Shown: positions 35,121 through 44,235 of the stretch, piece by piece
How the letters are laid out: every line of letters begins with the position of its first letter
How positions within the stretch are numbered: position 1 is the first letter of the stretch
Assembly: GCA_036397555.1 (NCBI GenBank)
Contig: DASWIS010000008.1
Span: forward strand, 815,924 to 879,923
Source: Candidatus Zixiibacteriota bacterium
GTDB lineage: Bacteria > Zixibacteria > MSB-5A5 > WJJR01
Reading direction: 5' to 3'
Length of the DNA: 64,000 bases
Notes under the pieces: model-generated
Told to the model about the DNA's origin: nothing
Database searches by the model: none
What the model saw: the letters and a program-made list of their open reading frames with translations, nothing else
Program-made: the position numbers and the translations under genes

Positions 35121-35900
35121 ATGAAATCACCGTGTGCATCATCCGCCGTCAGGTTGTTATTCATCGTCCTGACCGTTGCGGCTGTCCTCGCGCCGTTGTC
35201 ACAGGCGTACTCTCAGGACTACGCGACTCCGAAGTGGCTCCTCTCCGTTTCCGGCGGTCTGGCATTCCCAACCGGGCGATTTGCCGAAACCAACCCCGAT
35301 GCCGATCCGCCCAAGGCCGGTCACGACAACGGCTATGATGCCTCAGCCGCTATCGGCATGTTCCTCTCACCCGCCGTGGCTGTCGGCATTTCCGGCGACT
35401 ACAGCCGATTTGACATCGATTTCGAGGGTCTTCCCGTCAATCCCGACGATCGGGGACACACATCGACCGTGTCGGGGCATGTCTGGATCAAATACCAGTT
35501 GAGTGGCGGCTTTGCGCGCTGGCAGCCATATGCCAAAATCGGGCTCGGCGCCGGGCGTCCCACCGGCCAGGTCGACTATGACGTACCGGTTGCATTTTCC
35601 GTCAACGACTCGACCGTTCTGGCGACCAAACTGGAGAGCGTCGTGAAGACGTCATTCTCGTTCCTGGCGGCATTAGGCGTGCTGATTCCGATCACCAATC
35701 AAGTCGGCATTTCCATCGAACCGGCCTATCGAACTGTCTCGACCAAAGGGGCAGGACGCACCGACAAGATCCACACAGTCGACGGCGATGTCTTTGAAAC
35801 CGAAATCGGGACTGATTCGGGCGGTGGAACCGTGCGTCTGAAGGCAAAATCCAACACCGATTGGTGGGAAATCCGCGGCGGAATCGTCATCATGATCTGA
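35121..35900 (+). CDS. secreted outer-membrane beta-barrel-like protein
   Basis: About 259 residues from the ATG at 35121; an in-frame GTG at 35109 is also possible. The signal peptide covers about 1-32 (cleavage near QAYS-QD). The mature part shows alternating hydrophobic/polar strands and aromatic ends typical of an 8-stranded OmpA/OprF-like barrel (WLLSVSGGLAFPTGRF, TVSGHVWIKYQL, QPYAKIGLGAGRP, QVGISIEPAYRTV, WWEIRGGIVIMI). The C-terminus is hydrophobic but does not end in Phe. It has no recognised family. It is not followed by a terminator and lies 230 bp before another barrel-like gene. Confidence 0.65.
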   Translation: MKSPCASSAVRLLFIVLTVAAVLAPLSQAYSQDYATPKWLLSVSGGLAFPTGRFAETNPDADPPKAGHDNGYDASAAIGMFLSPAVAVGISGDYSRFDIDFEGLPVNPDDRGHTSTVSGHVWIKYQLSGGFARWQPYAKIGLGAGRPTGQVDYDVPVAFSVNDSTVLATKLESVVKTSFSFLAALGVLIPITNQVGISIEPAYRTVSTKGAGRTDKIHTVDGDVFETEIGTDSGGGTVRLKAKSNTDWWEIRGGIVIMI

Positions 35901-36007
35901 CCGGCAGTGCCAGATTCCGCATAAACCATTGCCTGGCAATATCTTGACGGCATAGGCAGCCGGAGACAGGTCACCAACTTTTTTGTAAGCGATTGACAAT
36001 TCTACTC

Positions 36008-36036
36008 TTGACAGGTTGATGGCTCCGGCGTTTACT
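36008..36036 (+). promoter_or_regulatory. sigma70-type promoter of the 36130 gene
   Basis: TTGACA, 17 bp, TTTACT; predicted start near 36043, about 85 nt of leader before the GGAGGAGGG site and ATG at 36130. A second TTGACA at 35993 has no -10 at a usable distance. Confidence 0.6.
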
Positions 36037-36129
36037 CTGGCCGACCGTTGGCGGGAACGGTCATTTTTTGCAATGCTCGCACTACTGATTGTGGAAACAG
36101 GGAAGATCTAAACAACCGGAGGAGGGTCC

Positions 36130-36693
36130 ATGAAGAAATTAGTACTGATTTGTGCCGCAACAGTGTTGGGACTGTTCGCGATCGCCGGTAGCGCGCATGC
36201 CGGAGCAGGCGTCGGAGCGACATGGTATTATGGTTCGATCATTCCCGACATCACGATCCCCATCAAGATGGAATCCGGGATGATCATCGAACCGCGACTG
36301 GGCTTTACCAACATCAGCTACGACGAAGGCAGCAGTTCGCAGGCGGCCGGCAGCGTCTACTCCTATGGCGGCACCGCCATCCGTTTGGGCGTCAGCGGTG
36401 AGTTCCCGTTCGGTGAGGCCACCGCGGCTCACCCGATGATCGGCGCCTGTGTCGGTGTTCAGAATATCTCGCCCGACGTCGAGGGGCTGGATAGCTGGAC
36501 GGATTTCTTCGTCGACGCGTTTGTCGGGGGCACCGCCAGCTTAACGGACGGCTGTGATGCCGGTGTCCGTGCCGGAGTCGAGCTCTGGATGTATGGCGAG
36601 CAGAAGGCCGGTGATGTCGTTGTCGAGCCCTCGGCGACCGAGATCGCCACGTTCGTCCAGTTCTTTATGCGTTGGTGGCTCTGGGGGCAGTAA
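36130..36693 (+). CDS. small secreted beta-rich protein, probable outer-membrane protein
   Basis: 187 residues. A clear signal peptide (MKKLVLICAATVLGLFAIAGSAHA, about 1-24) is followed by short amphipathic strands (VGATWYYGSIIPDITIPIKM, IIEPRLGFTNISY, AIRLGVSGEFPF) and an aromatic C-terminus ending FMRWWLWGQ. A Cys pair (GACVGVQ and DGCDAG) may form a disulfide. The very strong ribosome-binding site, its own promoter and a strong terminator suggest high expression. I do not recognise the family; its size and composition resemble small porin-like or OmpW/OmpX-type barrels. Confidence 0.65.
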   Translation: MKKLVLICAATVLGLFAIAGSAHAGAGVGATWYYGSIIPDITIPIKMESGMIIEPRLGFTNISYDEGSSSQAAGSVYSYGGTAIRLGVSGEFPFGEATAAHPMIGACVGVQNISPDVEGLDSWTDFFVDAFVGGTASLTDGCDAGVRAGVELWMYGEQKAGDVVVEPSATEIATFVQFFMRWWLWGQ

Positions 36694-36716
36694 ACCGTCT
36701 TGGACAATCGAAGTTC

Positions 36717-36752
36717 AACCCGCCCGAAACACTGTTTCGGGCGGGTTTTCTT
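36717..36752 (+). terminator. Rho-independent terminator
   Basis: AACCCGCCCGAAACA/TGTTTCGGGCGGGTT forms a perfect 15-bp stem around a short loop, followed by TTC. It lies 24 bp after the stop of the small secreted protein. Confidence 0.95.
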
Positions 36753-36778
36753 CTGATATTCGACGTCGACTCCATGTA

Positions 36779-36817
36779 GGTTGGAGCCACGCCAGCCCCT
36801 TGTGGTCTGGTCCAACC
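36779..36817 (+). other. inverted repeat upstream of yebC
   Basis: GGTTGGA (36779-36785) and TCCAACC (36811-36817), with an inner GCCAC/GTGGT pairing. There is no T-tract. It overlaps a weak promoter candidate (TTGTGG, 18 bp, TATCTT, 36800-36829) and could be an operator or leader structure. Confidence 0.4.
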
Positions 36818-36870
36818 GGACATTATCTTAATCCATTGCGCGAGCTTAGCAGACGGAGCGTTGACATCTT

Positions 36871-37626
36871 ATGTCCGGACATTCCAAATGGTCGACCATC
36901 AAGCGCAAGAAAGGCAAGACCGATGCCGCGCGCGGACGGATGTTCACCCGTCTGATCCGCGAAATCACGGTGTCCGCCCGCGAAGGGGGCGGCGATCAGG
37001 ACTCCAATCCCCGTTTACGCACCGCCGTCGCAGCCGCCAAGGCGGCCAACATGCCCGCCGACAACATCAAGAAAGCAGTTCAGCGAGGCACCGGCGAACT
37101 GCCGGGGGTCACCTACGAAGAAATCCTCTATGAGGCCTATGGTCCCGCCGGAGTGGCGATTCTGATGCGCACACTGACCGACAATCGCAACCGCACCGTC
37201 GGTGAATTGCGCCATCTGCTGAGCCGTTTCGGCGGCAATATCGGCGAGACCGGAAGCGTCAATTGGGTTTTCCAACGCCTCGGCCAGTTCGAGATCGATG
37301 CGAAGTCGGCCCCGGAGGATACGGTGCTCGAGATCGCGATGGAGTCGGGGGCGACCGACATGAGCAGCGACGGTGACACCTTTACGATTATTTCACCGAT
37401 GGCCGAATTCGATTCGGTCAGGACGGCGCTGGAACGTAAGGGGATCCGGCCCACCAGCGCGGAGTTGACCATGGTGCCGCAGTCCTATATTCGACTCGAA
37501 GGGCGCGACGCCCAGACCATGTTGAAGTTGATGGATGCGATCGAAGACCACGAGGATGTGCAGAACGTCTACGCCAACTTCGATATTGACGATGAGTTGA
37601 TCGAAGAATTCAGCGCACAAAATTGA
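36871..37626 (+). CDS. yebC: YebC/PmpR-family protein
   Basis: 251 residues, typical size. The N-terminus MSGHSKWSTIKRKKGKTDAA is diagnostic, with LIREITVSAREGGGD, AKAANMPADNIKKAVQRGTG, and ILYEAYGPAGVAILM. Members act as transcriptional regulators and, as shown for TACO1 and some bacterial members, as translation factors that help ribosomes through proline stretches. It stands upstream of ruvC, a widespread and ancient neighbourhood (yebC-ruvC-ruvA-ruvB). Confidence 0.97.
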   Translation: MSGHSKWSTIKRKKGKTDAARGRMFTRLIREITVSAREGGGDQDSNPRLRTAVAAAKAANMPADNIKKAVQRGTGELPGVTYEEILYEAYGPAGVAILMRTLTDNRNRTVGELRHLLSRFGGNIGETGSVNWVFQRLGQFEIDAKSAPEDTVLEIAMESGATDMSSDGDTFTIISPMAEFDSVRTALERKGIRPTSAELTMVPQSYIRLEGRDAQTMLKLMDAIEDHEDVQNVYANFDIDDELIEEFSAQN

Positions 37627-37734
37627 TACCGGCTGTCGGTGAGTGTTCCGCCCCGGAATCTGGGGCGTTTTTTTGTGGTACCCATGCCGGATGCCGTAGT
37701 CTATCCTATCGGCGCGCGATCTGCGCGGTGCGTC

Positions 37735-38256
37735 ATGAAAGTATTTGGCATCGATCCCGGACTGAGCACGACCGGCTGGGCCGTGATTCATCAGGCCGAC
37801 GACGGCGTTAGTCTCGACGCGTCAGGAGCAATCCGGACCGATTCGTCCCTGCCGCTGCCGATTCGCCTGCTGTGTTTGTTTGAAGAGTTGCAGGATGCGC
37901 TGACGCGGCATAGGCCGCAGGTCGTGGCCATCGAAGAAGTGTTCGTCGCGCGCGATGCGCGCGCCGCACTGGCCTTGGGTCAGGCCAGAGGCGCGGCGCT
38001 GTTGGCGGCGTCGATGAACGGCCACGAAGTGCACTCGTACTCTGCCTTGGAGGTCAAGCAATCGATTACCGGCAACGGCCGCGCATCCAAAGAACAGGTG
38101 GGGTACATGGTATCGCGCCTTCTCAATCTCGCGTCGGCGCCGAAGCCCGCCGACTGCGCCGATGCCGCGGCGATCGCGCTGTGCCACTTAAATCGCGCCT
38201 CCATACCGGATGTGCTGCGCGCGTCCGAACGTCCTCGCGTGGGGGGGGCGCGATGA
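37735..38256 (+). CDS. ruvC: Holliday junction endonuclease RuvC
   Basis: 173 residues from the ATG at 37735 (MKVFGIDPGLSTTGWAVI), which matches the family; the frame stays open upstream to 37639. It is an RNase H-fold resolvase. Catalytic acids are the Asp of GIDPG (7), the Glu of VVAIEEVFVARD (about 68), and the C-terminal Asp pair in ADCADAAAIALCH (about 143-146). The stop overlaps the ruvA start (ATGA). Confidence 0.96.
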   Translation: MKVFGIDPGLSTTGWAVIHQADDGVSLDASGAIRTDSSLPLPIRLLCLFEELQDALTRHRPQVVAIEEVFVARDARAALALGQARGAALLAASMNGHEVHSYSALEVKQSITGNGRASKEQVGYMVSRLLNLASAPKPADCADAAAIALCHLNRASIPDVLRASERPRVGGAR

Positions 38257-38846
38257 TCGGATTTGTCGAGGGCGAATTGATCGAGCGCCACCCGACGCGC
38301 GCGGTGATCTCCTGCGCCGGAGTGGGATATGAAGTCGCGGTGCCGCTGTCGACCTTCGACCGTTTGCCCGATGTCGGCCAGAGCTGTCGCATCCTGACAC
38401 GGCTGGTTGTGCGTGAAGATGCCCACCTGCTCTTCGGGTTTTCATCGCACGAAGAGCGGACCCTCTTCGACCAGCTCTGCTCGGTGTCCCGCGTCGGGCC
38501 GAAGCTGGCCCTGTCGGTGCTCTCCGGTCTGTCCGTGCCTGAAATTAAAGGCGCGATCGCGAAAGAAGATGCGGGTCGTTTGGCGTCGATTTCCGGTGTC
38601 GGCAAGCTCACCGCGCAGCGTATTTGTGTCGAACTGAAGGACAAAGTCAGCGCCGATGGCGCCCTGACCCGCATCGGACGGCCCGGTGGAGAGGGGATCT
38701 ATCACGAGGCCGTCACGGCGCTCATTGTTCTGGGGTATTCCCGTTCCGAAGCGCAGGATGCCGTGGAGCGCGCGATGAAAAAGTCGCCCGGAGTCGTTGA
38801 AGTCGAAGAGCTGGTGCGCCACGCGCTGGGTTCTCCGGCGCGCTGA
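38253..38846 (+). CDS. ruvA: Holliday junction branch migration protein RuvA
   Basis: 197 residues from the ATG at 38253 overlapping the ruvC stop. The N-terminal OB domain shows [20 protein letters not shown] and [12 protein letters not shown]. The helix-hairpin-helix pair is visible at [20 protein letters not shown] and [20 protein letters not shown]. The C-terminal domain III that contacts RuvB is [14 protein letters not shown]. The tetramer holds the open Holliday junction. Confidence 0.96.
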   Translation: MIGFVEGELIERHPTRAVISCAGVGYEVAVPLSTFDRLPDVGQSCRILTRLVVREDAHLLFGFSSHEERTLFDQLCSVSRVGPKLALSVLSGLSVPEIKGAIAKEDAGRLASISGVGKLTAQRICVELKDKVSADGALTRIGRPGGEGIYHEAVTALIVLGYSRSEAQDAVERAMKKSPGVVEVEELVRHALGSPAR

Positions 38847-38857
38847 GTCAACCGATC

Positions 38858-39934
38858 ATGGCCGCGATGCGTAAAAGCGATGTGACCAACCGACTGCCGG
38901 AACATGGCGTCATCACCCACGACCGCCTGACCGCGCCATCGCCGCAGCCCGACGATCTGGCGGCCGAGGGGTCGGTACGCCCCCGGCGCTTTAGTGAGTT
39001 CCTCGGTCAGTCGGCATTGGTCGACAATCTCAAAGTCTTTATCACCGCCGCGCGCCAGCGCGGTGATGCGCTCGATCATGTGCTGCTATATGGTCCGCCC
39101 GGATTGGGCAAGACCACGTTGGCGCACATCATCGCCAATGAACTCGATACCGAACTGAAGAGCACGTCCGGCCCGGCGCTGGAACGCGCCGCCGATTTGG
39201 CGGGGTTGTTGACCAACTGCGGCGAGCGCTCCGTGCTGTTCGTCGATGAGATCCATCGGCTCAATCCCACTGTCGAAGAATACTTGTACCCGGCCATGGA
39301 AGATTTTTCGCTCGATATCATGATCGACCGCGGCCCGGCGGCACGCGCGGTCAAACTGCCGCTCAAACGGTTCACCCTCATCGGCGCGACCACCCGTGCG
39401 GGTCTGCTGACATCGCCGCTGCGTTCCCGGTTCGGGGTCGTCGGCCGTCTCGATTATTATTCGGGCGACGATCTGGCGGCCATCGTCCGTCGTTCGGCCG
39501 CCATCCTCGATGTCGACATCAGCTCCGAGGGCGAGCAGGAAATCGCCCGGCGCGCGCGCGGAACGCCGCGCATCGCCAATCGTCTGCTGCGGCGCGTCCG
39601 CGACTTCGCGCAAGTGCAGGGTCAAAAGACGATCGACCGCACGGTCGCCGATGATTCGTTGCGTTCGCTCAATGTCGACGCCTCCGGTCTCGATGAAATG
39701 GACCTCAAAATCCTCGAAACCATCGTGCACAAATTCCACGGCGGGCCGGTTGGGCTGAATACACTCGCGGTGGCTGTCGCCGAAGAATCCGGGACCATCG
39801 AGGAGATTTACGAGCCGTTTCTGATTCAGGAGGGGTTTCTCGACCGCACGCCGCGCGGGCGGTCCGCCACGCCGCGCGCATACGAGCACCTCGGGGTGGT
39901 CCAAAAGGCGGCAGGGGCCGGGCGCCTGCTCTGA
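38858..39934 (+). CDS. ruvB: Holliday junction branch migration ATPase RuvB
   Basis: 358 residues. It is a hexameric AAA+ motor driving branch migration with RuvA. It shows [18 protein letters not shown], Walker [17 protein letters not shown] (about 75), Walker [13 protein letters not shown] (about 126), sensor 1 [10 protein letters not shown] and the Arg finger in [10 protein letters not shown]. The C-terminal winged helix ends [17 protein letters not shown]. The first 25 residues are variable; an ATG at 38867 is an alternative start. Confidence 0.97.
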   Translation: MAAMRKSDVTNRLPEHGVITHDRLTAPSPQPDDLAAEGSVRPRRFSEFLGQSALVDNLKVFITAARQRGDALDHVLLYGPPGLGKTTLAHIIANELDTELKSTSGPALERAADLAGLLTNCGERSVLFVDEIHRLNPTVEEYLYPAMEDFSLDIMIDRGPAARAVKLPLKRFTLIGATTRAGLLTSPLRSRFGVVGRLDYYSGDDLAAIVRRSAAILDVDISSEGEQEIARRARGTPRIANRLLRRVRDFAQVQGQKTIDRTVADDSLRSLNVDASGLDEMDLKILETIVHKFHGGPVGLNTLAVAVAEESGTIEEIYEPFLIQEGFLDRTPRGRSATPRAYEHLGVVQKAAGAGRLL

Positions 39935-39976
39935 TCCGCCACTGGTCGTGGCCTTCACCTCTTTCGAGCACACAGT

Positions 39977-40210
39977 ATGGCCAGCGGGTCGCAAACGTCG
40001 GAACTCGGACGGTTGCTGATTGTCATCGGCGGCGCGGTGCTCATCATCGGCATCGCCGTGGTTCTGATCGGTCGCGCCGGCTGGCCGTGGAGACCGCCTG
40101 GCGATATTCTGCTTCGCGGGCGCGGGTGGAGCGTGTGGATTCCGATCACGAGCAGTATCATCCTCAGTTTGTTGCTCACCCTGATTCTGAATATCTGGCG
40201 GCGGCATTGA
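39977..40210 (+). CDS. DUF2905 small membrane protein
   Basis: 77 residues with two transmembrane helices (about 11-33 and 54-73) around a Gly/Pro-rich loop. LGRLLIVIGGAVLIIGIAVV, WPWRPPGDILLRGRG and the C-terminal ILSLLLTLILNIWRR match the DUF2905 family. This family often lies between ruvB and queA, as here. No biochemical role is established. It ends 1 bp before the queA GTG, so coupling is likely. Confidence 0.85.
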   Translation: MASGSQTSELGRLLIVIGGAVLIIGIAVVLIGRAGWPWRPPGDILLRGRGWSVWIPITSSIILSLLLTLILNIWRRH

Positions 40211-40211
40211 T

Positions 40212-41300
40212 GTGAAGACCGCGCAGCTCGACTATGAACTCCCCCCGGTGCTGATCGCGCAGCACCCGATGCGCGTGCGACGTCATTGCCGATTGCTGCG
40301 TCTGAGCCGGCAGGACGGTTCGACGGCGCATCACCGGTTCGACGAGCTGCCGCAGTTGCTGGATCGCGGCGACCTGCTCGTCGTCAATGATGCGGCCGTC
40401 ATCCCGGCGCGGCTTCTGGGACAGCGTGCCCCCGGCGGCGGGCAGGCCGAAGTGTTACTGCTCGAAAAGCTGGGCCGACGCCGTTGGCGGGCGATGGTCC
40501 GCCCCGGCCAGCGGCTGCGCGACGGGGCGGTCGTCGAGTTTCCGGATCGCAACGGCGATGCGTTTGCGGCGCGCGTTGAATCGGTCGCCAACGATGGCAC
40601 ACGCGTCGTTACGTTTCACGGTCACGGACAATTCGATGTGTGGCTGAAAGCCGTCGGCCATGTCCCGCTGCCGCCGTATATCGACCGTCCCGACCAGACA
40701 CGAGACCGGCGCGACTACCAGACGGTCTTCGCGCGGCACCCCAATTCCGTGGCGGCGCCTACCGCCGGGCTGCACTTCGACAAGCCGCTGATCGCCCGGT
40801 TGCGCGCGCGCGGCATCGCGCTGGCGGCTATCACGCTCGACGTCGGCGCGGGGACATTTCGACCGATCAAGTCCGACCGGATCGAGGACCATCACATGGA
40901 TGAGGAACGGTTTTCGATTTCGTCGCGCACTCTGAGGGTGCTGGCGGCACGGAAACACACCGGGCGCATTATCGCCGTCGGCACGACCGTCACACGCACG
41001 CTCGAAACCCTGGCGACGCACCCGCAATGGCGCAAGCTGTCAGAGCGCTCAGATTCTCCGACACAACCGGGCAGCGTCTCTGTCGGGAGCGTTGAGGGTC
41101 GTACTGATTTGTTCATCCGTCCCGGCTGCCGATTCGCACTGGTCGATGGACTCATCACCAACTTTCATTTGCCGAAGTCGTCGCTGCTGGCGCTGGTCGC
41201 GGCCTTTGCCGGACTCGATTCGGTGATGGCGGCCTATCGGGAGGCGGTCGAACAGCGGTATCGATTCTATAGTTACGGCGATGCGATGCTGATCCTGTAG
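40212..41300 (+). CDS. queA: S-adenosylmethionine:tRNA ribosyltransferase-isomerase
   Basis: 362 residues from a GTG 1 bp after the DUF2905 stop. It transfers the ribosyl part of SAM to preQ1 in tRNA during queuosine synthesis. Family motifs are FDYELP-like QLDYELPPVLIAQHP at the N-terminus, LLVVNDAAVIPARL, GHVPLPPYIDRP, YQTVFARHPNSVAAPTAGLH, GAGTFRPIKSD, and LITNFHLPKSSLLALVAAFA at the C-terminus. The insert around residues 275-300 (SERSDSPTQPGSVSVGS) looks lineage-specific. Confidence 0.96.
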   Translation: MKTAQLDYELPPVLIAQHPMRVRRHCRLLRLSRQDGSTAHHRFDELPQLLDRGDLLVVNDAAVIPARLLGQRAPGGGQAEVLLLEKLGRRRWRAMVRPGQRLRDGAVVEFPDRNGDAFAARVESVANDGTRVVTFHGHGQFDVWLKAVGHVPLPPYIDRPDQTRDRRDYQTVFARHPNSVAAPTAGLHFDKPLIARLRARGIALAAITLDVGAGTFRPIKSDRIEDHHMDEERFSISSRTLRVLAARKHTGRIIAVGTTVTRTLETLATHPQWRKLSERSDSPTQPGSVSVGSVEGRTDLFIRPGCRFALVDGLITNFHLPKSSLLALVAAFAGLDSVMAAYREAVEQRYRFYSYGDAMLIL

Positions 41301-41304
41301 CGAC

Positions 41305-42483
41305 ATGTCCGCGCAACCCACAACCGGAGTGATTATCGCCGCCGCCGGATCTTCGGAGCGCCTGGCGGGCGACCGCCCGAAACAATGGCGTCCGCTCGCT
41401 GGGATGACGCTCGTCGAGCGTGCCCTGCGCTCGTTTCAATCCGAGCCGGTCGACGGCGTGGCGCATCTGGTGCTGGTCGTCGCGGCGGGCTGGGAAGAAT
41501 TAGCGCGGGCGACGCTGCGCGAACCCCGTGTGAGCGTCCACGTCGTGACCGGAGGCGCCACCCGCAGCGAATCGGTGCGCAATGGGCTTGAGGCGATGCC
41601 GCCGGATATTGACGTGGTCGCCGTTCACGACGCCGCGCGTCCGTTCTGGCCGGTCGCACGCTGGACCGCGCTCGTAGCGTCGCTGCGCGATGCCGATGGC
41701 GCCGTGCTCGCCGTTCCGGTGCCGGATACCCTCAAGGACGATCGCGCCGCTGGCTGCCGCACGATCGACCGCAAAGGCCTCTGGCTGGCGCAGACGCCCC
41801 AGGCGTTCGTGGCAGCATCGGTACGAGCCGCGCACGACCGCGCCAAGAGGGAATCGTATTGCGGCACCGACGATGCCGAGTTGGTCGAACGCAATGGCGG
41901 ACGGATTGCCCTCGTCGAATCGGATTCCACCAACTTCAAGATCACAACAAATGAAGACTGGCGTCTGGCCGAGCGGATCGTGTCGAATACTCCCGTGAGC
42001 GCGACCCGTGTTGGGATCGGCTTTGATGCGCACCGTTTGGGGGGAGAGGGCCCTCTCATCCTGGGCGGAGTACGATTCGCGGATGGCGGCGGCCTGATCG
42101 GCCACTCCGATGGTGACGCGCTGTTGCATGCGATTTGTGACGCACTGCTCGGGGCCGCCGCGCTCGGCGACATCGGCCGTCACTTCCCACCGAGCGATCC
42201 GAATTTCTCCGGAGTCGACTCACGCGAACTGGTTCGTGCCACAACCGGGCTGTTAGCGAGGGTCGGATATGCTCCGTGCCAGGTCGATTGCGTCGTCATG
42301 GCCGAGGTTCCGCGACTGGCGCCGCAAATCAATGCGATGCGGGCGATCATCGCCGCCGACCTCGGGCTTGCTCTCAGCACGGTATCGGTCAAGGCAACCA
42401 CGACCGAGACGATGGGTTTTGTCGGGCGTCGCGAAGGTATTGCCGCGCAGGCCATCGCGACCATTCGTGCGATTCAGCCATGA
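41305..42483 (+). CDS. ispDF: bifunctional IspD/IspF (MEP pathway)
   Basis: 392 residues. Residues 1 to about 228 are IspD (MEP cytidylyltransferase): VIIAAAGSSERL, RPKQWRPLAGMTLVERAL, VHDAARPF and the C-terminal DSTNFKITTNEDWRLAE. Residues about 232-392 are IspF (MECDP synthase): RVGIGFDAHRL with metal ligands, ILGGVRFADGGGLIGHSDGD, ALGDIGRHFPPSDP, VKATTTETMGFVGRREGIAA. The two halves catalyse non-consecutive steps (IspE lies between) of isoprenoid precursor synthesis. The fusion is known from several Proteobacteria and others. No sign of a frameshift. Confidence 0.96.
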   Translation: MSAQPTTGVIIAAAGSSERLAGDRPKQWRPLAGMTLVERALRSFQSEPVDGVAHLVLVVAAGWEELARATLREPRVSVHVVTGGATRSESVRNGLEAMPPDIDVVAVHDAARPFWPVARWTALVASLRDADGAVLAVPVPDTLKDDRAAGCRTIDRKGLWLAQTPQAFVAASVRAAHDRAKRESYCGTDDAELVERNGGRIALVESDSTNFKITTNEDWRLAERIVSNTPVSATRVGIGFDAHRLGGEGPLILGGVRFADGGGLIGHSDGDALLHAICDALLGAAALGDIGRHFPPSDPNFSGVDSRELVRATTGLLARVGYAPCQVDCVVMAEVPRLAPQINAMRAIIAADLGLALSTVSVKATTTETMGFVGRREGIAAQAIATIRAIQP

Positions 42484-42507
42484 ACGCGCCACAGGACACG
42501 ATCTGAC

Positions 42508-43134
42508 ATGGAATTTTCCGATTCCTGGAGTTCGCTGCTCTGGCTGCAGTCGTTCTGGTGGTCGGTCGGTCTGTTCTTTGTCGCCGCCCTGACCGAGATG
42601 ATCTTCCCGCCGTTTCCGGGTGATGCCGTCTTCTTCCTCGGACTCGTCGCCGTCCAATCCCAGCAACAACCGCTGCTGGCGGCGTTTGTCGCCGCGCTGC
42701 TGGGCGGAGCGCTCGGGTATTCCTTGCTGTATTGGTTCGGACGCTTGAAAGGACGCAAACTCTTTCGCCCCGGACGGCGCGGAATGTTCTCCGAGGCGGT
42801 CTTAATCAAACTGGAACGCTGGATCAAGCGCTGGGGGTGGCTGGTGATCGTCGCCGGGCGCTTTCTGGCCGGTGTGCGTTCGGCGGTGCCATTGGTGGCG
42901 GGAGTCGGACGTTACCAGCCGATCACTGCGCACGTCCTGGGCGTGATATCGATACTCCTGTGGAACGGCATCCTCGCCTATCTGGCGCTTCGACTTCACA
43001 AAAATTGGGTTACCGTCTCGCGCGTCTGGGACACTTACACCTTGGCGGTTTTGGCGGTCCTTGCTACCATAGCAATCCTCTGGTTTGTGATGACGAGGCG
43101 ACAGACGAAAGCATCCGAGCGTATACCACAGTAA
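42508..43134 (+). CDS. DedA-family membrane protein
   Basis: 208 residues with about four to five membrane segments. Characteristic stretches are LTEMIFPPFPGDAVFFLGLV (re-entrant loop with acidic residue), AALLGGALGYSLLYWFGRL, the conserved Arg-containing VIVAGRFLAGVRSAVPLVAG and a C-terminal helix IAILWFVMTRR. Members flip undecaprenyl phosphate or phospholipids and support envelope homeostasis. It lies between ispDF and ddl, both feeding the cell envelope. Confidence 0.88.
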   Translation: MEFSDSWSSLLWLQSFWWSVGLFFVAALTEMIFPPFPGDAVFFLGLVAVQSQQQPLLAAFVAALLGGALGYSLLYWFGRLKGRKLFRPGRRGMFSEAVLIKLERWIKRWGWLVIVAGRFLAGVRSAVPLVAGVGRYQPITAHVLGVISILLWNGILAYLALRLHKNWVTVSRVWDTYTLAVLAVLATIAILWFVMTRRQTKASERIPQ

Positions 43135-43144
43135 TGGGGGCATC

Positions 43145-44200
43145 ATGAAGGTTCTGGTTCTGGCAGGGGGACGGTCCGCGGAGCGCGATGTGTCGCTGGC
43201 GACCGGTGCGGCCGTATGCGCGGCACTCACCGAGACGGGCTATGACGTGATGGTGCTCGATCCGGCGGTTTCATCGCGGGCACTCGATTGGTCGCCCGAT
43301 GTTTTGACCGCCCGGATCGGCGTCACGCCTCCCGAGGACGAGGACGAATCGCCCATCGTGGCCGATCATGTCTCGACTCTCACACCCGCCGATCTGGCCC
43401 CGGCCGGTGTCGGCGATGTCGATTTGGTGTTCATCGCCCTTCATGGCGGCGATGGCGAAGACGGACACGTGCAGGCGCTGCTGGATGCCGCCGGCGTCGC
43501 CTATGTCGGCTCCGGTATGCTGGCTTCCGCATTGGCAATGGACAAAAACGCCGCCAAACGGATCTTCATCGCCGAAGGGATACCGACTCCGAATTGGCGC
43601 GTGGCCGATCGCGGCGAAATCGTGTCCTATCAGGAAAGTGTCGTCGCCCTGGGACTCCCATTGGTCGTCAAGCCGAATGCGCAGGGCTCGACCGTCGGCC
43701 TGAGCATCGTGAAAGCCGAAAGCGGCTGGGAACCCGCCCTGGCCGAAGCGTTTCGCTGGGACAGACGACTGCTCGTGGAGGAATTCATCCCTGGACGAGA
43801 ACTCACCGTGGCCATCCTCGCCGGTGAAGCGCTCCCGGTCATCGAGATCAAGCCGTCGCACGGCATTTACGACTACGAGTGCAAGTACACCAGCGGACGC
43901 ACCGACTACATTTGCCCCGCCGAGTTGACCCCGAAGCAGACCCGCGCCATACAGGAACAGGCGGTGTCGGCGTTTCGCGCGCTCGGATGCCGCGACTATG
44001 CCCGCGTCGATTTCCGGATGCGCGATGACGGCCCGCTCTACTGCCTCGAGGTCAACACGCTGCCCGGTATGACGCGGACATCGTTGGTTCCCAAGGCGGC
44101 CCGTGCGGCGGGAATCGAATTCCCGCAGCTCATGCGGCGGTTGTGTGACTCGGCGATGCGGCATCAGTCGCGCACGACGGCGGCGAAGGTCTCCGCGTAA
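43145..44200 (+). CDS. ddl: D-alanine--D-alanine ligase
   Basis: 351 residues. It makes D-Ala-D-Ala for peptidoglycan. ATP-grasp motifs: VLVLAGGRSAERDVSL at the N-terminus, FIALHGGDGEDGHVQALLDA, YVGSGMLASALAMDKNAAKR, PLVVKPNAQGSTVGLSIV, LLVEEFIPGRELTVAIL, and the Mg-binding YCLEVNTLPGMTRTSLVPKA. It has an insertion at about 50-80 (PPEDEDESPIVADHVSTLTP). This is the canonical Ddl of the window, distinct from the ATP-grasp fusion at 20845. Confidence 0.96.
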   Translation: MKVLVLAGGRSAERDVSLATGAAVCAALTETGYDVMVLDPAVSSRALDWSPDVLTARIGVTPPEDEDESPIVADHVSTLTPADLAPAGVGDVDLVFIALHGGDGEDGHVQALLDAAGVAYVGSGMLASALAMDKNAAKRIFIAEGIPTPNWRVADRGEIVSYQESVVALGLPLVVKPNAQGSTVGLSIVKAESGWEPALAEAFRWDRRLLVEEFIPGRELTVAILAGEALPVIEIKPSHGIYDYECKYTSGRTDYICPAELTPKQTRAIQEQAVSAFRALGCRDYARVDFRMRDDGPLYCLEVNTLPGMTRTSLVPKAARAAGIEFPQLMRRLCDSAMRHQSRTTAAKVSA

Positions 44201-44235
44201 GCGATGGCGCGTTTCCGCAGCCCCCGGCCATCGTC

